NCBI RefSeq assembly: GCF_034356035.1
Contig: NZ_CP136423.1
Location: forward strand, 1,674,001-1,738,000
Length of the DNA: 64,000 bases
Direction: 5' to 3'
Origin: Blautia hydrogenotrophica DSM 10507
GTDB lineage: Bacteria > Bacillota > Clostridia > Lachnospirales > Lachnospiraceae
Position 1 is the stretch's first letter, and the number at the start of each line of letters is the position of its first letter. Shown here piece by piece: positions 18,501 through 25,209 of this stretch. Under the pieces are notes generated by a model. That model was not told the origin of the DNA, made no database searches, and worked only from the letters and a program-made list of their open reading frames with translations. A program made the position numbers and the translations under genes.

Positions 18501-19048
18501 AAGCAAAGAACAATAGCCAGGGTCTGATTGATTTGGGCATCACTGCAGGTGCTGAGGCTATGGACGGAGTGAAGGCTCTTCTGGTATTTGGTGAGGATGT
18601 GAATCCAGAACTGCTGAAAGATGTAGAGTTTATGATGGTATGCGATACTCATATGACCGAGACTGCGAGAAGAGCAGACGTGGTGATTCCGGGAACCGGA
18701 TTTGCTAGCGCAGACGGTACATACACCAACACAGAGCGTAGACTTCAGGCAGTGGAACATGCGATTGAGGAAGAAGTTGTGTTCAACAACTGGGAAGTTG
18801 CGGCTGAGATCGCTCATGTATATGAGGTGGAGATGCCTTATGACGATGAGGCTGACATCGCAGAAGAGATGGACTGCACAGTTCCAGTGTACCGCGAAGC
18901 AGTGATTGGTGAGGTGCATGGCGCAGTTTTGGCCTGCAAGGATGCGAAGCTGGTAGCTGTTGCTGCTGGAAAATTTGTAGACCCGCTGAAGTGTACAGAC
19001 AATCTCACCAACATGATTGAGGCGAGATTGCCGAAATGTGAAAAATAA
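15548..19048 (+). CDS. 1166-residue NuoG/GltD/ferredoxin/molybdopterin-like fusion flavoprotein
   Basis: Five modules are visible in order. (1) A plant-type [2Fe-2S] domain with C36, C47, C50 and C61. (2) A Cys-rich GltD-type N-domain with C104, C108, C114, C147, C151 and C155. (3) A glutamate-synthase-small-subunit-like FAD/NAD(P)H oxidoreductase with GGGPYG at 200-205 and GGGNTA at 330-335. (4) A Cys-rich turn (C566-C577) and a two-cluster ferredoxin (C616-C626 and C659-C669). (5) A NuoG/formate-dehydrogenase-like domain with a [4Fe-4S] site at C695, C698, C702 and C730. The last domain lacks the Cys/Sec-His active-site motif of formate dehydrogenases, and no H-cluster motif exists. The start is GTG 15548 behind GGAGGGG. 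The role as a bifurcating or transhydrogenase-like module is inferred. Confidence 0.85.
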   Translation: MNKFRLNIDGKEVFGIPGQTILEVARENDIEIPTLCYDERTEIYGACGLCVVEVEGNPKLCKACATQIAPNMIVNTKTPRVIESRKTNLELLLSNHRGDCRPPCKLACPAGTDCQGYVGLIANGKYREAIELIKERIPLPGAIGRVCPHPCETACRRGLVDEPISIAWLKRFAADHDLFGEDPFMPEIAPETGKNVAVIGGGPYGLSMAYFLRRMGHEVTIYEAMPKLGGMLRYGIPEYRLPKEILDEEISLIERMGVTMIPNVKIGKDIAFETIRRDYDAVCLGIGAWLSTGVRCKGEDAQGVIGGIDFLRKVVRNEAIDLGENVAIVGGGNTAMDACRTAVRLGAKKVYNIYRRTKDEMPADMVEIEEAEEEGVIFLNLTNPLEIIADENGKAKQMVLQVMKLGEPDASGRRAPIPVEGETKTIDVDTVILAIGQKVNPEGIEGVDLTRKSGIVYDKDTFMTKIPGVFAGGDCGNDKISIAVESIGDAQKGSLVVDAYLRGEQIKYEKPYYVQRTDLTPASFEDRERMCRPAMDQLSAEERKDNFTEVVFGYDEEKAQADASRCLECGCKDYFECKLISYANQYNVKPDRFSGDINTVDYEDEHPFILRDPNKCILCGVCVRVCDEVMGVGALGLVKRGFDTVVKPALEQPLAETGCISCGQCTSYCPTGALQERMAIKKSVPLDTTCTQTTCSHCSVGCSLELENYGDLLIKAVPDKEGAVNKGILCGKGKFGFDCAYLDGKLLDPMAKDLDGMFTEVDYHDAFVLTAKKTEAVAAKYGKDAVAVAISDRYTNEEAYVMKKLAESIGAKTLCFDNRESGIEKVLGVNASPNTIDELLSTEVILVVGFNNSQVMRVKLSQAAKNGAKVILINPEGYEQDHFAFAYKTVYTQNDLSYLQSIAKVLTDMGKGTGVEGYEEFAKSVATAEVTDEIKEIAELYANAKKAMIVFQQNLVSVEAATLLADIAVVSGHIGKARDGILQIKAKNNSQGLIDLGITAGAEAMDGVKALLVFGEDVNPELLKDVEFMMVCDTHMTETARRADVVIPGTGFASADGTYTNTERRLQAVEHAIEEEVVFNNWEVAAEIAHVYEVEMPYDDEADIAEEMDCTVPVYREAVIGEVHGAVLACKDAKLVAVAAGKFVDPLKCTDNLTNMIEARLPKCEK

Positions 19049-19094
19049 AGACGCATAATAGATATGCGGTAATTGTGTTCAAACGGAGATAGAG

Positions 19095-19146
19095 AAGGCG
19101 CTGTTCGATCATCAAAAGATGATCAAGCAGCGCTTTTGTTTTTTGA
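19095..19146 (+). terminator. Terminator of the redox operon
   Basis: AAGGCGCTG...GATCATC pairs with GATGATC...CAGCGCTTTT in a long interrupted stem around an AAAA loop, followed by TTTTTT. Confidence 0.8.
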
Positions 19147-19158
19147 ACTTTCCCCTTC

Positions 19159-19187
19159 TTGTTAAATGGAACTGCATATGTTATACT
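19159..19187 (+). promoter_or_regulatory. Promoter of uppP
   Basis: TTGTTA (19159-19164) and TATACT (19182-19187) have a 17-bp spacer, about 80 bases before the uppP start. Confidence 0.55.
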
Positions 19188-19269
19188 AAAACTCAATGTG
19201 AGTAATATGGGTTCCAAGATATGGGAATTTGTTAGGAAACAGAATACATGAGAAGAGAAGGAATGAGAA

Positions 19270-20145
19270 ATGTCATTTTTATATTCAATACTAATGGGAA
19301 TTATTCAGGGTATCACAGAGTTTTTGCCAGTGAGCAGTTTTGGGCATCTGGTGATTTTTCAACAGTTAACAGGCTTTGAACCAGATACGGGACTTCTCCT
19401 GGAGGCGATGCTGCACCTGGGAACTACGGTAGCTGTAGTTTTGGCTTTTCAAAAAGATGTCAGACAGATTCTATTGGAGCTTTGCAGGATGGCCTACGAT
19501 GTGGTTTGCAATGCGCAGATTTTGATTCAGAACAAAAAAAACGGGGAGGATCAAAGCTACCATCGAATTGTGCGCAGCAGTTATCGCAAATTTGTTGTAC
19601 TGTTGTTAGTGTCTACGATACCTACGTTCTTTTTAGGATATGCGGCTAGAAATCTGGCTCAAATGGCAGCATACAGCCTTCTTTTTACAGGAATTGGTTT
19701 GCTAATTACTGGTATTCTCTTGTTTGTGGTGGATTTTATTCCGATCACTGGCAAGCTTCCTGGTGAAATTACCTATGATCGGGCAATGTGGATAGGGATT
19801 TGTCAGGGACTTTCTGTATTTCCAGGAATTTCTCGGTTAGGGATTACGATGTCCACATCTTTGATGTTTGGCATGGGCCGAAAATTTGCGTTAAAGTATT
19901 CATTTTTGTTGTCCATACCGGCTACCTTGGGAGCTATGGCTGTGGAACTGAAGAACTTTGTGAGTCCTTCTATGACCATCTCTTTGGGTATTGCCTATGT
20001 GCTCGGGGCTATCGTTGCAGGAGCTGTGGGCTATTTGTGCATCAGGCACATGCTTTCCCTGGTACGAAAGAAAAGATTTCGGATTTTTGCCTGTTACTGT
20101 TTTTTGGCAGGGCTTGTGGCGATCGTCGGAAATTTTGTCAGATAA
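19270..20145 (+). CDS. uppP: Undecaprenyl-diphosphatase UppP/BacA
   Basis: The 291-residue integral membrane protein recycles undecaprenyl diphosphate to the monophosphate lipid carrier. The first active-site loop reads GITEFLPVSSFGHL (E17, S22, S23, H26). The second is PGISRLG, keeping R189. The usual Thr after VSS is Phe and the usual Ser in PGxSRSG is Leu, so this is a divergent member. About eight hydrophobic segments fit the family. It lies directly upstream of spoIIIE/ftsK with 21 bases between. Overproduction of such proteins gives bacitracin tolerance in other bacteria, which is not evident here. Confidence 0.88.
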   Translation: MSFLYSILMGIIQGITEFLPVSSFGHLVIFQQLTGFEPDTGLLLEAMLHLGTTVAVVLAFQKDVRQILLELCRMAYDVVCNAQILIQNKKNGEDQSYHRIVRSSYRKFVVLLLVSTIPTFFLGYAARNLAQMAAYSLLFTGIGLLITGILLFVVDFIPITGKLPGEITYDRAMWIGICQGLSVFPGISRLGITMSTSLMFGMGRKFALKYSFLLSIPATLGAMAVELKNFVSPSMTISLGIAYVLGAIVAGAVGYLCIRHMLSLVRKKRFRIFACYCFLAGLVAIVGNFVR

Positions 20146-20166
20146 GTATGTTGAGGAGGAGTATGA

Positions 20167-22671
20167 ATGGCAGCGACAAAAAAGAAAACCAGCAACAGAG
20201 GAAAAAGACAGACGAAACAGGAACCTGCCGCAGGTAACTTTAGCACGGAGATTGTACTGATTCTCTTTTTAGCACTTTCGATTATCATGTTAATCAGCAA
20301 TTTTGGAGTAGGAGGGATGGTCGGAGACGCAATCAGCAAGTTTTCTTTTGGAATCTTTGGCCTAATGGCGTATGTGTTTCCAATTCTACTCTTTGTCGGA
20401 GTGGCATTTTTTATGGTAAACCGCCGAAATCGCCTAGTCAAAAAGAAGATTATAGCAGGAATCTTGTTTTTTTTATTCTGCTGTAATCTTATGCAGCTTT
20501 TGACAGAAGGATATACACGCAGTTTTGAAATCATGGAGTATTTTTATACCTCATCTCAGTATAAGACCGGAGGTGGAGTTGTGGGCGGTGCTCTCTGTGT
20601 GAGTACCACTTTGGCTTTTGGAACGATTGGGTCCTATGTGATAACAATAGTTGTTCTTTTGATATCATTAATTTTGATGACTCAGAGATCTTTTTTTGGT
20701 TTTGTGGAAAAGATTGCGAGAGGATTGTTTCAGACTGTCAAGGGTGGCGTGAAGAGTTACCGTGAGGATGCACCTGCCCGTCAGGAAAGGGCCGAAGCCA
20801 GGAGATATCAAAAAGAGCTGAAAAAGAAGAGAGAGTCCGAGTCTGAGAAAAGGGGAAGGTCAGTCCAAAAAGAGACCGGATTTCTCAGTGAGACATTGCT
20901 GAAGGATGTGGAGAATGAGAATTTGACGGAGACTTCTGCTATGGAGTTCCCAATTTATCGAGGAGACGAGGAAAAACAGGAAACTTTATCTCAGGAGAAC
21001 AGCCAAGGTCAGAAAAAAGAAAAAAAGACTCCGATGATGGAGATTATCTCCGAAGAAAAAAGCATTCAGGAGGAAAAAGAAGAGGAGATGTTTCAGAGGA
21101 GTGAGGAGAAGGTCTCTAAGCCTCCGAAGTCTTCAGAAGCTGAGATTCAAAATGGAATTCACAATATTCGAAAAGAGATTGAATCCCAGACAGCTGTACC
21201 GGAGAGAGTTTATAAATTTCCTCCTCTGAGTCTTTTAAAGAAAGGCAGCAGGGGTGCTGTGGGAGATTCGGATGCCCATCTGCGAAAAACGGCTAAAAAG
21301 CTTCAGGATACGTTGAAAAGTTTTGGTGTTAATGTGACCATTACAAATGTCAGCTGTGGACCGACAGTGACTAGATATGAACTACAGCCGGAGCAAGGAG
21401 TGAAAGTCAGTAAGATTGTGGGCTTGACAGATGATATAAAATTGAATCTGGCAGCGTCAGATATTCGGATTGAAGCGCCAATTCCGGGAAAAGCAGCGGT
21501 GGGAATTGAGGTTCCCAACGATCACAACAGCGCCGTTATGCTCAGAGATCTACTGCAGTCTGAGACATTTCAAAAGAGCAAATCGAAACTGTCCTTTGCG
21601 GCTGGAAAAGATATTGCCGGGATGCCGGTGGTTGCCGATATCGCAAAAATGCCTCATTTGTTGATTGCCGGCGCCACCGGTTCCGGCAAATCCGTCTGCA
21701 TCAACACTCTGATTATGAGTATTTTGTACAAGGCAAAACCTGATGAGGTAAAACTGATTATGATTGACCCGAAAGTGGTTGAGCTGAGTGTATATAATGG
21801 TGTGCCTCATTTGCTGATTCCTGTAGTGACAGATCCAAAGAAAGCAGCAGGTGCGTTGAATTGGGCAGTATCTTCGATGACAGAAAGATACAATACGTTT
21901 GCAGAGTACAATGTACGGAATCTAGAGGAGTACAACAAAAAAATAGAAGATGCACCGAGAATTAACGGAGAGGAACCGCCGAAGCCTTTGCCGCAGATTG
22001 TAATTATCGTGGATGAGCTGGCAGATTTGATGATGGTGGCTCCAGGTGAGGTGGAGGACGCAATCTGCCGCCTGGCTCAACTGGCACGTGCAGCGGGAAT
22101 CCATCTGATTATTGCCACACAAAGGCCATCTGTGAACGTAATTACGGGGCTCATCAAGGCAAATATGCCGTCGAGAATCGCTTTCTCTGTCTCCTCCGGA
22201 GTTGATTCCAGGACAATTCTGGACATGAACGGGGCAGAAAAGCTTTTGGGAAAAGGGGACATGTTGTTCTATCCCCAGGGATATCAAAAGCCGGCTCGTC
22301 TTCAAGGGGCTTTTGTGTCAGACGAGGAAGTAAGCAAGGTTGTGGAGTTTTTGGCGGACAAAAATCCAGGGAGTCCCTATGACGAAAAAGTGGCGGAATC
22401 TATCAACTCTTCAGGCGCTGTAGGCAGTTCTGGGAATTCAGAAGCAGACCGTGACCGGTATTTCGTGGAAGCGGGAAAGTTTATCATCGAGAAAGAGAAG
22501 GCTTCTATTGGAATGCTACAGAGAATGTTTAAAATCGGCTTTAACCGTGCGGCTAGAATTATGGACCAGCTAGCCGAAGCTGGAGTCGTGGGCCCGGAGG
22601 AAGGGACGAAGCCCAGAAAGGTGCTGATGTCCTTGGAAGAATTTGAAAAATATGTCGAGGAATATTTATAG
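20167..22671 (+). CDS. ftsK: FtsK/SpoIIIE DNA translocase
   Basis: The 834-residue protein pumps chromosomal DNA through the division or sporulation septum. Four membrane helices lie within about residues 25-175. A Glu/Lys-rich linker (about 190-345) follows, then the alpha-beta motor domain with Walker A GATGSGKS and the IIVDELADLMM Walker B. The C-terminal winged-helix gamma domain (SIGMLQRMFKIGFNRAARIM) reads polar DNA motifs. GAGGAGGAG precedes the ATG. Cells of this group often use one such protein for both vegetative division and sporulation, so SpoIIIE is an equally valid name. The next gene starts two bases after its stop. Confidence 0.95.
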   Translation: MAATKKKTSNRGKRQTKQEPAAGNFSTEIVLILFLALSIIMLISNFGVGGMVGDAISKFSFGIFGLMAYVFPILLFVGVAFFMVNRRNRLVKKKIIAGILFFLFCCNLMQLLTEGYTRSFEIMEYFYTSSQYKTGGGVVGGALCVSTTLAFGTIGSYVITIVVLLISLILMTQRSFFGFVEKIARGLFQTVKGGVKSYREDAPARQERAEARRYQKELKKKRESESEKRGRSVQKETGFLSETLLKDVENENLTETSAMEFPIYRGDEEKQETLSQENSQGQKKEKKTPMMEIISEEKSIQEEKEEEMFQRSEEKVSKPPKSSEAEIQNGIHNIRKEIESQTAVPERVYKFPPLSLLKKGSRGAVGDSDAHLRKTAKKLQDTLKSFGVNVTITNVSCGPTVTRYELQPEQGVKVSKIVGLTDDIKLNLAASDIRIEAPIPGKAAVGIEVPNDHNSAVMLRDLLQSETFQKSKSKLSFAAGKDIAGMPVVADIAKMPHLLIAGATGSGKSVCINTLIMSILYKAKPDEVKLIMIDPKVVELSVYNGVPHLLIPVVTDPKKAAGALNWAVSSMTERYNTFAEYNVRNLEEYNKKIEDAPRINGEEPPKPLPQIVIIVDELADLMMVAPGEVEDAICRLAQLARAAGIHLIIATQRPSVNVITGLIKANMPSRIAFSVSSGVDSRTILDMNGAEKLLGKGDMLFYPQGYQKPARLQGAFVSDEEVSKVVEFLADKNPGSPYDEKVAESINSSGAVGSSGNSEADRDRYFVEAGKFIIEKEKASIGMLQRMFKIGFNRAARIMDQLAEAGVVGPEEGTKPRKVLMSLEEFEKYVEEYL

Positions 22672-22673
22672 AG

Positions 22674-23531
22674 ATGAAGTGTCCATATTGTGGAGAAGAA
22701 GTGAAACCGGGAACACTCTTTTGTCCAAAATGTCTCACGGAGGTTCCCTGGGTATCGGAATATAATACGGTAGAGACGCTAATTACCCAAAAGAAGCATG
22801 AAGAAGAAAAGAAAGTCTGTCAGGAGCGGAAAAAAGAGCAGATGCAAAAAGAAATTCGCCAGAAAAAACGCAGGCTTTTTTTTCTGTGTGGATTTGCAGT
22901 TGTTTCCATTTTAGGGACAATTCTTCTTGGAGTGGGATACTACAGAATGAACTCCTATGCTTATCAGTATCAGGCTGGGGTAAAGGCATATAATCAGGAG
23001 GACTATGACCAAGCGATGGACCACATGGACCAGGCGCTGTCCATGGAGCCGGATAATCCCAATGCAAATTTGATGATGGCTAAGATTTTCGACGCACAGG
23101 AAGATTATGCTTCTGTGGAAAAGATTTTGACAGTGTTTTTAAAAGAGCATCCGGACAATCTAGAGGCATATGGAGTCTTGCTGTCTGCAATGGAAAAGAA
23201 TCAGGATGTGGAAGCAATTAGGGAACTGTTACAGATGTGTACCAATCCGGATGTTTTGGAAGAGTACTCTGAGTATATATGTCCAGATTTGAACACAGAT
23301 TTTCAGTCCGGCACCTATCATAAAAAGCCCATGAAAGTGGAAATTTCGGGGGAATGCGAGAAAATCTACTATACTCTCGACGGAACGATACCGGATGAAG
23401 ATAGTAAGATTTATACTGGTCCTATCAAGCTCAAAGAGGGTGTCACAGTTCTGTATGCGTACGGCGTCAATAAGAAAGGAATCCCCGGCGATATTATCTA
23501 CCGAAAATATGTATTGGAGCCTGAGGATTGA
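22674..23531 (+). CDS. Zinc-ribbon, TPR and CHB_HEX_C-like membrane protein
   Basis: The 285-residue protein is a modular chimera. The N-terminus is a zinc ribbon (CPYCGEEVKPGTLFCPKC). A charged coiled coil leads to one membrane helix at about residues 64-84. TPR-like repeats follow (YNQEDYDQAMDHMDQALSME and the next ones). The C-terminal 65 residues (YYTLDGTIPDEDSKIYTGPI) resemble the small beta-sandwich domain found at the end of chitobiases. The TPR and sandwich parts would face outward. It starts two bases after the spoIIIE/ftsK stop, so it is probably co-translated with it. The function is unknown; a role in septum or envelope assembly is inferred from position only. Confidence 0.8.
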   Translation: MKCPYCGEEVKPGTLFCPKCLTEVPWVSEYNTVETLITQKKHEEEKKVCQERKKEQMQKEIRQKKRRLFFLCGFAVVSILGTILLGVGYYRMNSYAYQYQAGVKAYNQEDYDQAMDHMDQALSMEPDNPNANLMMAKIFDAQEDYASVEKILTVFLKEHPDNLEAYGVLLSAMEKNQDVEAIRELLQMCTNPDVLEEYSEYICPDLNTDFQSGTYHKKPMKVEISGECEKIYYTLDGTIPDEDSKIYTGPIKLKEGVTVLYAYGVNKKGIPGDIIYRKYVLEPED

Positions 23532-23592
23532 CGCTAAGAGCATGGTATCTGGCGGGTAAAAGATTGTGAGAGAGGGAAAAGGAGACAGTCGG

Positions 23593-24072
23593 ATGAAAAT
23601 AACACTGGTTACAGTGGGCAAAATCAAAGAAAAGTATTTAAAAGATGCGGTTGCGGAGTACAGCAAGCGGCTGAATCGTTACTGCAAGTTGGAAATCGTG
23701 GAGGTGGCCGATGAGAAAACATTGGATGGAGCCAGCGAAGCAGTGGAAAATCAGATTCGGCAAAAGGAGGGGGAGAGAATCTCTAAATATCTGAGAGAAG
23801 ATGCCTATGTGATCGCTCTGGCTATTGACGGAGAGATGCTGTCCTCCGAGAAATTTTCGGAAAAGATCGGAAGACTGGGGATTTCCGGTGTCAGCCATAT
23901 CATCTTCGTCATTGGAGGCTCCATTGGACTGGACAAGGAGCTGCTAAAAAGAGCAGACTGCCGGCTGAGTTTTTCGAGGATGACCTTTCCCCATCAACTT
24001 ATGAGGGTGATTCTCTTAGAGCAGATTTACCGGGGCTACCGAATTCTTTCTAACGAGCCCTATCACAAATAA
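23593..24072 (+). CDS. rlmH: 23S rRNA (pseudouridine1915-N3)-methyltransferase RlmH
   Basis: This 159-residue SPOUT methyltransferase modifies the pseudouridine at position 1915 in helix 69 of 23S rRNA. The motifs are MKITLVTVGKIKEKYL at the start, the FVIGGSIGLDKE cofactor loop and the C-terminal LLEQIYRGYRILSNEPYHK. The length equals the usual 159 residues when ATG 23593 is used, behind AAGGAGA. A GTG at 23566 would add nine residues and lies before the ribosome site. It is the last gene of the uppP-ftsK group; the intergenic region after it changes character. Confidence 0.96.
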   Translation: MKITLVTVGKIKEKYLKDAVAEYSKRLNRYCKLEIVEVADEKTLDGASEAVENQIRQKEGERISKYLREDAYVIALAIDGEMLSSEKFSEKIGRLGISGVSHIIFVIGGSIGLDKELLKRADCRLSFSRMTFPHQLMRVILLEQIYRGYRILSNEPYHK

Positions 24073-24090
24073 ATATGCCTAAAATTTCGG

Positions 24091-24108
24091 TGTCAAAGAT
24101 TTTTGACA
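24091..24108. promoter_or_regulatory. Palindrome upstream of the XRE regulator
   Basis: TGTCAAA-GATT-TTTGACA is a perfect 7-bp inverted repeat with a 4-base spacer, 91 bases before the regulator's start. It is a candidate operator; the binder is unknown. Confidence 0.45.
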
Positions 24109-24198
24109 TCGAAAAAACGTGCAAAAACATGCCATGTCAAGACCGTTTGATAGACAAATACTCTTTTTTGATTAAAATTTGAATTACAGGAGGCAGAA

Positions 24199-24777
24199 AT
24201 GGAACTGGGGAAACAGATCAGGAGATACAGAAACGAAAGGTCCTTCTCTCAGGAAACTCTGGCTGAGAAAGTATACGTTTCTAGACAGACAATATCGAAT
24301 TGGGAAAACGGCAAAAGCTATCCCGATGTCAACAGTCTCGTTTTACTCAGTGAAGCATTTGAAGTCTCCTTGGACAAATTAATCAAAGGAGATGTGGAAA
24401 ACATGAAAGAACAGATCAACAGAGAAGATCAGCAGATCTTCAATTGCCTGAGTGTCATCTATACGGTGCTACTTCTGGCGGTGGCTGTCACGCCTTTGCC
24501 GTTGGTGGAGTTTTTATCTTATGCAGGTCTGGGGATATGGTTGGCCCTTTTAGGCGTGGCACTCTATGTCGCGAGACTTGTGGAGAAGAAAAAGAAAGAG
24601 ATGGATGTTCAGACCTATAAGGAGATTGTAGCTTTTATGGAAGGCAAAAGTCTGAACGATATTGAAAAGGCTAGAGAAGAGGGGAAAAGACCTTACCAGA
24701 AAGCACTTTGGGCGCTCGCCGTGGGTGCCTTTACGTTGGCAGCTTCATTGCTGTTTATGAAACTTTTAGGGATGTAG
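24199..24777 (+). CDS. XRE-family regulator with membrane anchor
   Basis: The protein has 192 residues. A helix-turn-helix of the XRE/Cro type fills residues 1-65 (QETLAEKVYVSRQTISNWEN is the core). A short linker leads to two close hydrophobic segments (about 90-132). A charged cytoplasmic loop and a last membrane helix (about 170-190) follow. Such membrane-tethered XRE proteins are common in Clostridia and usually regulate neighbouring small membrane-protein genes. The next gene codes for a small membrane protein 26 bases downstream. AGGAGG precedes the start. The ligand and targets are unknown. Confidence 0.85.
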   Translation: MELGKQIRRYRNERSFSQETLAEKVYVSRQTISNWENGKSYPDVNSLVLLSEAFEVSLDKLIKGDVENMKEQINREDQQIFNCLSVIYTVLLLAVAVTPLPLVEFLSYAGLGIWLALLGVALYVARLVEKKKKEMDVQTYKEIVAFMEGKSLNDIEKAREEGKRPYQKALWALAVGAFTLAASLLFMKLLGM

Positions 24778-24803
24778 AGAAAAGAAGGATAGGAGTGTTT
24801 GAC

Positions 24804-25130
24804 ATGGCAGAGAAACAATTTGAGAATGTTTATGTACAGAGAGAAAAAAGTGTGACGACGGAAAGAAAAGACATGAAAATATTTCGGATAATATCGCTGG
24901 TTGCACTTACGGTTTTCTGGATTGGATACGGTTATGCATTGTATAGAGACAACAGTGGAAATACCTCTTATTACTTGTCTCTGATTACGATTTTTTCTAT
25001 TTTGAATGCAGATATTTTATTCACAAGAAAGAAGCTGCAAAACAAAGTACTGAACATCTATACGAAGATATTGGGGATTTTGTTTTGTGTATTGGCATTT
25101 TATTCTGTTATCTCTGTTATATTGAGTTAG
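24804..25130 (+). CDS. Small membrane protein, possible partner of the XRE regulator
   Basis: The protein has 108 residues. A hydrophilic N-terminus (about 1-28) is followed by three hydrophobic segments at about 31-49, 57-73 and 86-106. The ATG at 24804 has AGGAG eight bases upstream, while an earlier in-frame ATG lies inside the regulator gene. It resembles the small permease-like proteins often paired with membrane XRE regulators, but I cannot place it in a named family. The 26-base gap suggests one transcript with the regulator. Confidence 0.65.
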   Translation: MAEKQFENVYVQREKSVTTERKDMKIFRIISLVALTVFWIGYGYALYRDNSGNTSYYLSLITIFSILNADILFTRKKLQNKVLNIYTKILGILFCVLAFYSVISVILS

Positions 25131-25209
25131 GTAAATACTTAGAATAAATCGTTCTTGTTTAAATTTGAGGGCGAAGCCCACTTTAGCAACGAACAGAAAG
25201 GAGGCAGCT

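Noticed and set aside
13251..19048. Annotation of the redox operon as an [FeFe]-hydrogenase
   Set aside because: The three H-cluster cysteine motifs are absent from all three proteins, so the hydrogenase name would overstate the evidence.
15548..19048. Annotation of the large fusion as a formate dehydrogenase
   Set aside because: The active-site Cys/Sec-His segment is missing and the catalytic domain is shortened.
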